DNA from: AP-15 sp036500965
GTDB lineage: Bacteria > Pseudomonadota > Alphaproteobacteria > ATCC43930 > CGMCC-115725
Length of the DNA stretch: 64,000 nt
Reading direction: 5' to 3'
Assembly: GCA_036500965.1 (NCBI GenBank)
Contig: DASYBC010000090.1
Coordinates: 27,289 to 91,288 of the forward strand
Shown here: positions 42,568 to 49,275 of the stretch, piece after piece
How positions within the stretch are numbered: position 1 is the first letter of the stretch
How the letters are laid out: each line of letters starts with the position of its first letter
Position numbers and translations under genes: made by a program
The notes under the pieces: generated by a model
Databases searched by the model: none
What the model was told of the DNA's origin: nothing
The model's input: the letters and a program-made list of their open reading frames with translations, nothing else

Positions 42568-43428
42568 TCAGCGGCCCGCGGTTTTGCGGCTGAGTTGCAG
42601 CGCGGCAAATGAATAAACCGGGGCCGGCATCAGGTAGCGAAAGCCTTTTTCGAGCAGCGTTTCGATATTCTTGGCGTCGACATGCGGATGACCGCAGGGC
42701 ACGTTGTGCGCCTTGCAGATCGCCAGGATCTCATCGATCGCGGAGGCCACGGTCGGGTGCTCGTATTGCCGGGGATAGCCCAGATCCTGCGACAGGTCGC
42801 CTTCGCCGATGATCACGACGCCGATGCCGGGCACCTCTTCGAGCATTTTCGGCAGATTGCGGATCGCGCGCACCTCCTCGCACATGATCGCCACCAGGAC
42901 CTCGCCTATCGGGTTCAGCGGCCACACATCGGCGCGCTCGTAATATTCCTGCTGCGCCAAGCCCCAATAACGCGCCGCCGCGGCTGGCGCGTCGCCGCGC
43001 TGCCCGGCCGGCTCGTAGTAAGCCGCGGTGCGCGGGCGCGGATAGCGGCAGGCAGTGACTGCGTTCAACGCTTCCTCGATGGTGCTGACATGCGGCCACA
43101 CGATGCCGTAGACGCCGTGGTCGAGCACCTGCTTGGCGATCCATTGGCTCGATTCGCCGCCATTGGGCGGGATCCGCACAAACGGGGTCACCGCCGGCGC
43201 GATGCTGCCGCTCCGGGCGATCTGCCGGCGATCGAGCATGTATTGGAGGCAATCGCGCAGTGCCCGGATGTCGTAGGCGCGGTGCTCCATCTCGAACACG
43301 ACACCGTCATAGGGGGCCGCACCCACCGCTTGCGCCACGCTGACCTCGGCCGCGGCAAAGGTGACAAAGGCGGGCTTGCCCTGCTCCAGGGCCCCAATCA
43401 CGCCATTGAGGCGGGCTGTATCGGCCAT
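42568..43428 (-). CDS. HpcH/HpaI aldolase family protein
   Basis: A 286-residue class II (metal-dependent) aldolase-like protein. PYDGVVFEMEHRAYD (metal-binding Glu region) is near residue 44, FVRIPPNGGESSQWIAKQVLDHGVYGIVWPHV near residue 90, and VVIIGEGDLSQDLGYPRQYEHP near residue 198 matches the GxxDLxxxxG loop. The family retro-aldol cleaves hydroxy-acids to pyruvate or similar. The ATG at 43428 is preferred. It ends 11 bases from the PhzF gene start and shares its strand, so the two form a likely unit. Confidence 0.85.
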   Translation of the reverse strand: MADTARLNGVIGALEQGKPAFVTFAAAEVSVAQAVGAAPYDGVVFEMEHRAYDIRALRDCLQYMLDRRQIARSGSIAPAVTPFVRIPPNGGESSQWIAKQVLDHGVYGIVWPHVSTIEEALNAVTACRYPRPRTAAYYEPAGQRGDAPAAAARYWGLAQQEYYERADVWPLNPIGEVLVAIMCEEVRAIRNLPKMLEEVPGIGVVIIGEGDLSQDLGYPRQYEHPTVASAIDEILAICKAHNVPCGHPHVDAKNIETLLEKGFRYLMPAPVYSFAALQLSRKTAGR

Positions 43429-43514
43429 CGCGGCACTCCTATTCGAGACGGCGCGATGGTAGAGCCGGGTTGCCGGGACGGTCAACCCGAGCACGGTGTT
43501 GGGGGAAGCGCTGG

Positions 43515-44474
43515 GTGCGGATCAGCTGGTCGGTAGCGCGCGCCGGCCGCATCGCGGCCGCTATTGTCATCACGGCAGCGTGCGGCGTCTCGCCGGCCTC
43601 GCATCGGCTCGAGGCGATGAGCCATGCGGTTCTCGGGCAACGGCCCGGCTATGGACCGGCGTCGATCAGCATGGCGCCGAACCTCTCCGCGATTGATCGG
43701 CTGATCTGGGTCCCGGGGCTGGACGACGGCTGGGACCCGCAAGGGCTGGCGATCGCCCGCGGCAGCCTCTTCGTCTCCGGCTACCGCAGCCGCGGCGCCT
43801 GGAAGAACCGCGGCCCCTGCCGGGTGTTTCGCGTCGAGCCGCGGACCGGCCGGGAGACCGGGCATTTCGATGTGCCGCCGCCCTGCGGTCATGCCGGCGG
43901 GCTTGCCTATGCCGGCGGCGGCAAATTGTTCGTCGTCGACACGCGCACCCTGTTCGAGGTCGATCTCGACCGCGCGTTTACCGGTCGCGCGCCGAGATTT
44001 CGCATCTTCCGGCTCGGCGCCGGATTGAAGGGAGCGTTCGCGGTTTCAGGAGACGGAGCGATCTGGATCGGCGACTACGAGGAGGACCGGCCGGCCAAGA
44101 TCTTCAAGTACGATGTTGCCGTTTTAGATGCGTTGCCAGACGGCGCGGTGCTGAGCGCCGCGATGGCCTCGGCAATCTTGCCGATCCCGAGCTACGCGCA
44201 AGGCGGTGCGGTCGGGCGCCGGGGCCGGTTGTGGATTTCGCGCAGCAACCTCGCCTGGGGCGCCCTCGAGCGGCTCGACCCAGTCAGTGGGCGGCTCGAA
44301 CCGCGCTATTCGGTTCCCGGCGGCACCGAGGGCATCGCTTTCGACCGCGACGGAGAACTCTGGTGCGTCTCCGAAGCCGGCGCGCGCCACCTGCCGTGGC
44401 GCTATCCGTTTTTCCCGCTGATCTACCGGCTCGACCCGGCGCGGCTCGTTCCCGCCGACCGCCCGGCCGAATAA
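43515..44474 (+). CDS. Secreted lipoprotein-like beta-propeller protein (SMP-30/NHL-like)
   Basis: A 319-residue protein with repeated short blades: LFVSGYRSRG, LAYAGGGKLFVVDTR, GAIWIGDYEED, GRLWISRSNLAWG and GELWCVSEAG. This is typical of a six-bladed lactonase-like propeller. Read from the GTG at 43515, the N-terminus is a lipoprotein-type signal (IAAAIVITAACGVSP, cysteine at about 24), so it is probably anchored in the periplasm or outer membrane. No catalytic metal ligands can be assigned. A longer in-frame start at 43470 is less likely because it puts extra polar residues before the signal. Confidence 0.7.
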   Translation: MRISWSVARAGRIAAAIVITAACGVSPASHRLEAMSHAVLGQRPGYGPASISMAPNLSAIDRLIWVPGLDDGWDPQGLAIARGSLFVSGYRSRGAWKNRGPCRVFRVEPRTGRETGHFDVPPPCGHAGGLAYAGGGKLFVVDTRTLFEVDLDRAFTGRAPRFRIFRLGAGLKGAFAVSGDGAIWIGDYEEDRPAKIFKYDVAVLDALPDGAVLSAAMASAILPIPSYAQGGAVGRRGRLWISRSNLAWGALERLDPVSGRLEPRYSVPGGTEGIAFDRDGELWCVSEAGARHLPWRYPFFPLIYRLDPARLVPADRPAE

Positions 44475-44486
44475 GCGGCCGACCGC

Positions 44487-44819
44487 TCAGGCGCGGACTG
44501 GAACACCCTTTTCTTCGAGGGCCTGCTGCAATTCGCCGGTCTCGTACATCTCGCGAATGATGTCGCAGCCGCCGACAAACTCGCCCTTGACATAGAGCTG
44601 CGGGATCGTCGGCCAGTTTGAGAATTCCTTGATGCCCTGGCGGATCTGCGGGTCGGCGAGCACATCGACGCCTTTGAACTTGACCCCGAGATGGCTGAGG
44701 ATCTGCACCACCGCCGCGGAGAAGCCGCATTGGGGGAAGACCGGCGTGCCCTTCATGTAAAGCACGACCGGGGTGTCGGTGATCTCCTGCTGGATACGGT
44801 CTTGAACGATGCTGTCCAT
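44487..44819 (-). CDS. grxD: Monothiol glutaredoxin (Grx4 family)
   Basis: A 110-residue CGFS-type glutaredoxin. The active site PQCGFSAAVVQIL is near residue 31, with WPTIPQLYVKGEFVGGCDIIREM carrying the cis-proline and glutathione contacts. Grx4 proteins bind a [2Fe-2S] cluster with glutathione and hand it to Fe-S proteins, often as a heterodimer with BolA. A bolA-family gene lies directly upstream on the same strand, and purL precedes that, a conserved alphaproteobacterial order. The 179-base gap to bolA contains a palindromic repeat. Confidence 0.95.
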   Translation of the reverse strand: MDSIVQDRIQQEITDTPVVLYMKGTPVFPQCGFSAAVVQILSHLGVKFKGVDVLADPQIRQGIKEFSNWPTIPQLYVKGEFVGGCDIIREMYETGELQQALEEKGVPVRA

Positions 44820-44863
44820 GGCTTGCTGGTCCTCAATGTGAGCGGTTGATCGTCATCCTCCAA

Positions 44864-44958
44864 CCGTCATGGGCGGGCTTGTCCCGGCCATCCGCGCCTT
44901 TCGCTGAGCGGCCTCGTCCGGGTAGCGTGGATGCCTAAAACGGGCCCGGGCATTACGG
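44864..44958. repeat. Imperfect palindromic intergenic repeat between bolA and grxD
   Basis: About 95 bases with near-mirror ends: CCGTCATGGGCGGGC on the left against CCCGGGCATTACGG on the right. GCCATCCGCGC (44887-44897) faces the mirrored GCGTGGATGCC (44925-44935). The core GGGCTTGTCCCGGCCATCC resembles the palindrome at 10675-10693 and the GC-rich core of the MITE-like element at 39.1 kb, so it appears to be a dispersed family. It could fold in the bolA-grxD transcript. Confidence 0.6.
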
Positions 44959-44998
44959 GATGGGTTTGCAGGCGCATTGGCTCGAAATCGGGCAGGGC

Positions 44999-45235
44999 TC
45001 AATCCTCGGGGGCGCCGGTTTGCAGCGCCAGCGCGTGCAGCTCGCCGCCCATTCGGCCGCGCAGCGCCGCGTAGACCATTTGATGCTGCTGGACGCGGGT
45101 CTTGCCGCGAAACGCGCCGGAGACGACATGGGCCGCGTAATGGTCGCCGTCGCCGCGCAGATCCTCGATCGAGACGCGCGCATCGGGCAGGCTTTCCTTG
45201 ATCAGCCGTTCGATCATCGCCGCGTCCATCGCCAT
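44999..45235 (-). CDS. BolA family protein
   Basis: A 78-residue BolA-like protein. The class pattern appears as MIERLIKESLPDARVSIEDLRGDGDHYAAHVVSGAFRGKTRVQQHQMVY (given here only as a location: residues 7-55). The conserved histidine near residue 61-65 lies in GELHALALQT. BolA proteins partner CGFS glutaredoxins in iron-sulfur cluster trafficking. It is 16 bases downstream of purL and upstream of grxD on the same strand. Confidence 0.93.
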   Translation of the reverse strand: MAMDAAMIERLIKESLPDARVSIEDLRGDGDHYAAHVVSGAFRGKTRVQQHQMVYAALRGRMGGELHALALQTGAPED

Positions 45236-45251
45236 CGCCCGGTTCCCTTGC

Positions 45252-47444
45252 TCAAGCCTGATCCATATAGCCCGGCAGCCAAGCCTCGTTCGCGGCTTTC
45301 AGTGTGCTGACGGATATGGCACCGGCGCCGGCTAGTGTCAACGCAAGGCCGCCGACCACGCCGATCACGCGAGCGGTCACCCCGACCGCCCGGGCTGCCG
45401 CGAGCACCGCGTCGGGCTCGGCCGTCTCCAACAGATAGCGCGCCTGGTCTTCGCCGAACAGCCAGGCGCGGCGCGGCAGATCGCCGGGCGGCGGTTCGAG
45501 GGCGACGCCAAGGCCGCCGGCCATCGCCATCTCGGCGATCGCGGCCAGAAGGCCGCCATCCGACAGATCGTGGCACGCCGCGATCCGGCCGGTGCGAATT
45601 TCGGCGCGCGCGAAATCGCCGTTGCGCCGCTCGGCGGCAAGGTCGATGGGCGGCGGCGGCCCCGCTTCGCGCCCCTCGATCTCGCGCAGGTAGAGCGAGG
45701 CGCCGAGATGGCCCCGGGTGTCGCCGACCAGGATCAGCGCATCGCCGTCCCGTTTCAGCGCCAAGTCGATCGCTTGATGCACGTCGGCGATAAGCCCGAC
45801 GCCGCCAATCACCGGGGTCGGCAGGATCGCCCGGCCGCTTGTTTCATTGTACAGCGAGACATTGCCGGAGACGACCGGATAGTCGAGCGCCAGGCACGCC
45901 TGGCGGATGCCGTCGATGGCGCCGACCAGCTGACCCATGATCTCGGGCCGCTCGGGATTGCCGAAATTCAAATTGTCGGTGAGCGCCAGCGGCAGCGCCC
46001 CGACGGCGTTCAGGTTGCGCCAGCTCTCGGCGACAGCCTGCGCCCCGCCGCGCACCGGGTCCGCGCGGCAATAGCGCGGGGTGCAGTCGGTCGCCAAAGC
46101 CAGCGCCTTTTTGTCGCCGATCCGGATCACCGCGGCGTCGCCGCCCGGCCGGTTGACCGTGTTGCCCATGACCAGGTGATCGTATTGCTCCCAAATCCAG
46201 CGCTTCGAGGCGAGCGCCGGCGAGCCGATCAGCCGTTCGAGGCATTCGAGCGGGTCGCGGTCGGGGAGGGTGGCCGGGTCGATCTCCGGCTCCGGATCGG
46301 TGCGCCGCCACGGCCGCTCGTAGACCGGCGCCTCGCCGACCAGCGGCCCGACCGGGATGTCTGCGCCGATCTCGCCATGCATCCGCAGCACCAGGCGGCC
46401 GGTGTCGGTGACCCGGCCGATCACCGCGAAATCGAGCTCCCATTTCTCGAAGATATGCCGCGCCGCGGCCTCGCCGCCGGGGCGCAGCACCATCAGCATC
46501 CGCTCCTGGCTCTCGCTGAGCATGATCTCGTAAAGGGTCATGCCGGTCTCGCGCATCGGCACCCGGTCGAGGTCGAGGGTGATGCCGAGCCCGCCCTTGC
46601 CGGCCATCTCGACCGAGGACGAGGTCAGCCCGGCCGCCCCCATATCCTGGATCGCGATGATCGCGTCGCCCTGCATCAATTCGAGGCAGGCCTCGATCAG
46701 CAATTTCTCGGTAAAGGGGTCGCCGACCTGCACGGTCGGCCGCTTCTCGCCAATAGCCCCGGGGGCGTCGCCGCCAAATTCGGCCGAGGCCATCGTCGCC
46801 CCGCGGATACCGTCGCGCCCGGTCTTGGCGCCGACATAAACGACCGCATTCCCCGGCCCAGCCGCTTTTGAATAGAAGATGCGATCGGCGCGGGCGATGC
46901 CGACGCACATCGCATTGACCAGGATGTTGCCGTCATAGGCCGGGTCGAACTCGCACTCGCCGCCGACCGTCGGCACGCCGACGCAATTGCCGTAGCCGCC
47001 GATGCCGGCGACGACCCCCGACACGAGGTGCCGGGTGCGCGGATGGTCCGGGCTGCCGAACCGCAAGGAATCGAGGATCGCCACCGGCCGCGCGCCCATC
47101 GTGAACACGTCGCGCAGGATGCCGCCGACCCCGGTCGCCGCCCCCTGGTGCGGCTCGATGAAGGACGGGTGGTTGTGGCTCTCGATCTTGAAGACGACGG
47201 CGTCGCCATCGCCGATATCGACGACCCCGGCATTCTCGCCCGGCCCGCAGATCACCCGCGGACCTGTTGTCGGCAAAGTCTTCAGCCAGATTCTTGACGA
47301 TTTATACGAGCAGTGCTCGCTCCACATCACCGAAAAGATGCCGAGCTCGGTCTGGTTCGGGACGCGGCCGAGGATTGCGACCGCCCGGTCGAACTCCTCA
47401 CCGGCCAGCCCATGCGATCTAGCGACAGTGGCTTCGGCACTCAC
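45252..47444 (-). CDS. purL: Phosphoribosylformylglycinamidine synthase subunit PurL
   Basis: A 730-residue synthetase subunit of the small (three-subunit) FGAM synthase, which uses ATP and ammonia from PurQ to convert FGAR to FGAM. Motifs: MWSEHCSYKSSRIWLKTLPT near residue 40, KIESHNHPSFIEPHQGAATGVGGILRD near residue 80 (split here by position), and IQDMGAAGLTSSSVEMAG near residue 255, with a second synthetase-like half ending DLSDGGLLAAI. The start is GTG, 18 bases after the stop of a small toxin-like gene. The order purQ, Panacea-like gene, small gene, purL therefore departs from the usual adjacent purQ-purL. Confidence 0.97.
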   Translation of the reverse strand: MSAEATVARSHGLAGEEFDRAVAILGRVPNQTELGIFSVMWSEHCSYKSSRIWLKTLPTTGPRVICGPGENAGVVDIGDGDAVVFKIESHNHPSFIEPHQGAATGVGGILRDVFTMGARPVAILDSLRFGSPDHPRTRHLVSGVVAGIGGYGNCVGVPTVGGECEFDPAYDGNILVNAMCVGIARADRIFYSKAAGPGNAVVYVGAKTGRDGIRGATMASAEFGGDAPGAIGEKRPTVQVGDPFTEKLLIEACLELMQGDAIIAIQDMGAAGLTSSSVEMAGKGGLGITLDLDRVPMRETGMTLYEIMLSESQERMLMVLRPGGEAAARHIFEKWELDFAVIGRVTDTGRLVLRMHGEIGADIPVGPLVGEAPVYERPWRRTDPEPEIDPATLPDRDPLECLERLIGSPALASKRWIWEQYDHLVMGNTVNRPGGDAAVIRIGDKKALALATDCTPRYCRADPVRGGAQAVAESWRNLNAVGALPLALTDNLNFGNPERPEIMGQLVGAIDGIRQACLALDYPVVSGNVSLYNETSGRAILPTPVIGGVGLIADVHQAIDLALKRDGDALILVGDTRGHLGASLYLREIEGREAGPPPPIDLAAERRNGDFARAEIRTGRIAACHDLSDGGLLAAIAEMAMAGGLGVALEPPPGDLPRRAWLFGEDQARYLLETAEPDAVLAAARAVGVTARVIGVVGGLALTLAGAGAISVSTLKAANEAWLPGYMDQA

Positions 47445-47462
47445 AACAATCCGCCTTCGAGG

Positions 47463-47729
47463 TCATTCGTCAAGATGCTCCTCGACGTGCCGAAGGATCA
47501 CCTCGCCATTTGTTTCTATCGTGAAGGTCACCACCAGACTCGGCAGGAAAGCTGTTGGTTTTGTAATGGCATATCTGATCTTCACCCAATCGTTCTCGAT
47601 CAACGGGAAGCCATAAGGATTGCGGGCTAGTCCATCAAGGATCGGATCGAGAGCTTCGTCTACGAGGATATAGCCGCCAAGATGATCAACCGCCGCATCA
47701 AAGGCCGGATCGTAGATGATCTGGCGCAT
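47463..47729 (-). CDS. Small RelE/ParE-like protein, candidate toxin of a Panacea-type module
   Basis: An 88-residue protein without signal or TM segment. It has an N-terminal helix (PAFDAAVDHLGGYILVDEAL), a turn with NPYGFPLIENDW, and alternating strands VKIRYAITKPTAF and LVVTFTIETNGEVILRHVEE. This helix-then-beta layout is the RelE/ParE/HigB toxin pattern, in which a last strand often reads TxDGxVxLLxI. No catalytic residue can be assigned with confidence. It starts 4 bases after the stop of the Panacea-like gene and ends 18 bases before purL. Toxin identity is inferred from size, predicted fold and partner. Confidence 0.6.
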   Translation of the reverse strand: MRQIIYDPAFDAAVDHLGGYILVDEALDPILDGLARNPYGFPLIENDWVKIRYAITKPTAFLPSLVVTFTIETNGEVILRHVEEHLDE

Positions 47730-47733
47730 TCGG

Positions 47734-48333
47734 CTAAGCGCTGTTCCAACCGGCCTGACGAGCTTTTTCGAGGAGCCGCGACTCCTGTGCTTTTCCTAGC
47801 CTTTGATCAGATAATAGAGCCAGCTCGTACGGCATAGGGTCGCCATCCTGCCGAGTGGACCAGGCGATCCCGCGCGAGTCATCGCTTGCTTCGGTCCCGC
47901 TCTTGTCCCAGTAATATTCAAGTGCAGTGTCGACAAATGACAGGTCATTTTGGCTAAACAGCTTAAGTTCAGGCTCAACATCGGGAATCGTTCGCTGTTC
48001 TACGAAGCCATCTCCCAAATCAACTTGATCGACGTGAATGAAGCCATCCTGCAGCATCTCGCCATAGAGTGGTGCCATCTCGACCGCCGCCGGCCCAAAT
48101 TGCAATCGTTGGTATGGCCGTCCGGTGACCGGGACCCGACGCGCGGCGAATGCATCAAAATCGGATTTCCAGATGATCTTGTTGAGCTTAACTTTTCCAA
48201 AGCGCGTTGCGCCGGTGCAGCGCCGTGAAACGTAGAGGATCAGCTCGCGCAGGCGCAACTGCCCGCCCGGCAATTCCACCCGGTAGGTAAGGCGCCTGCG
48301 AACCAGTGTCGCCCTCTGTCGCTCGTCCAACAT
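47734..48333 (-). CDS. Panacea-domain (DUF4065/SocA-like) protein, candidate antitoxin
   Basis: A 199-residue protein. It matches the Panacea domain pattern: RLRELILYVSRRCTGATRFGKVKLNKIIWKSDFDAFAARRVPVTGRPYQRLQFGPAA (residues 27-83). In particular it shows the helix with KLNKI plus an aromatic/Asp-Phe pair, and the later Y-x-x-x-x-x-G-P turn. Panacea domains are known antitoxin domains that pair with many different small toxins (PanAT). The ATG at 48333 follows purQ by 54 bases. Base composition is visibly less GC-rich than purQ and purL, consistent with acquisition. Confidence 0.72.
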   Translation of the reverse strand: MLDERQRATLVRRRLTYRVELPGGQLRLRELILYVSRRCTGATRFGKVKLNKIIWKSDFDAFAARRVPVTGRPYQRLQFGPAAVEMAPLYGEMLQDGFIHVDQVDLGDGFVEQRTIPDVEPELKLFSQNDLSFVDTALEYYWDKSGTEASDDSRGIAWSTRQDGDPMPYELALLSDQRLGKAQESRLLEKARQAGWNSA

Positions 48334-48387
48334 CACTCAGCAACAGTATCGGAGATCGGCCCTCCAGAGATAGGACCGGAATAGCAT

Positions 48388-49077
48388 TCATGCGAGGGCG
48401 CTGGCGAGCCCGTTGAAAAAACCTTGGCCGTCGGTGCCGCCCAAGAGCGGGTCGGTGGCGTTTTCGGGATGCGGCATCAGCCCCAAGACGGTGCGGGTCT
48501 TGTTGAAGATGCCGGCGATCGCGCGCGCCGAGCCGTTGAAATTCGCCGCCTCGTCGAGGCTGCCGTCGGCCTCGCAATAGCGGAAGGCGACCAGACCCTC
48601 GCCCTCGAGCCGGTCGAGCGTGTCGGGGTCGGCGGTGTAGCCGCCGTCGTGATGCGCGGCCGCCACCCGGATCGTCTGACCGGCTGCGTAGCCGCAGGTG
48701 AAGATCGTCTCGTTGCTCTCGACCCGCAGATGGATGTCACGGCAGACGAAGCGCAGCGAGCGGTTCGGCAGCAATGCGCCCGGCAGCATCCCGGCCTCGG
48801 TCAGGATCTGAAAGCCGTTGCAGATGCCAAGCACCGGCGTGCCCCGGTCGGCCCGCGCCTTGACCTCGCGCATGATCGGCGAGTGCGCCGCCATCGCCCC
48901 GCAGCGCAGATAGTCGCCATAGGCAAAGCCGCCGGGCAGCACGATCAGATCGCAATCGGGCAGGCTCGCCTCGCGGTGCCAGACGCGGACCGGCTCATGC
49001 CCGGTCGCCCGTTTCAGCGCGATCGACGCGTCGCGCTCGCGGTTTGAGCCGGGAAATATGACGATTGCGGCTTTCAT
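48388..49077 (-). CDS. purQ: Phosphoribosylformylglycinamidine synthase subunit PurQ (glutaminase)
   Basis: A 229-residue class I amidotransferase that feeds ammonia to PurL. It begins MKAAIVIFPGSNRERDA as typical for PurQ. The nucleophile is Cys in VLGICNGFQILTEAG near residue 86, and the His-Glu pair is GLMPHPENATDPL near residue 207. The ATG at 49077 is fixed by an in-frame TGA immediately upstream. That stop lies within an 18-base tandem duplication which also creates a six-codon upstream reading frame (MPETH). PurS is encoded about 2.2 kb upstream on the same strand beyond an inserted kinase. Confidence 0.96.
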   Translation of the reverse strand: MKAAIVIFPGSNRERDASIALKRATGHEPVRVWHREASLPDCDLIVLPGGFAYGDYLRCGAMAAHSPIMREVKARADRGTPVLGICNGFQILTEAGMLPGALLPNRSLRFVCRDIHLRVESNETIFTCGYAAGQTIRVAAAHHDGGYTADPDTLDRLEGEGLVAFRYCEADGSLDEAANFNGSARAIAGIFNKTRTVLGLMPHPENATDPLLGGTDGQGFFNGLASALA

Positions 49078-49110
49078 TCAATGCGTCTCGGGCATTCAAT
49101 GCGTCTCGGG
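49075..49110 (-). repeat. 18-bp tandem duplication covering the purQ start codon
   Basis: CATTCAATGCGTCTCGGG occurs at 49075-49092 and again at 49093-49110 without spacer. On the coding strand this repeats CCCGAGACGCATTGAATG, so an ATG 18 bases upstream opens a short frame ATG CCC GAG ACG CAT TGA that ends directly before the true purQ ATG (TGAATG). Such a stop-start arrangement could couple or damp purQ translation. Confidence 0.85.
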
Positions 49111-49275
49111 GCGACGATGACGCCCAGATACGCTGCGCGGCGCATACGTTCAAGGCGATCGAATGGAACTCCCGCGCCGTGCTACGGTTTGCGTCATGCG
49201 GCGGTGCGAACGGCCGATGGCTGACTTTTCGCCGCTGTCGCTTGTCTGTCTTCTGGTCATCGCCGCGCGAAAGAG

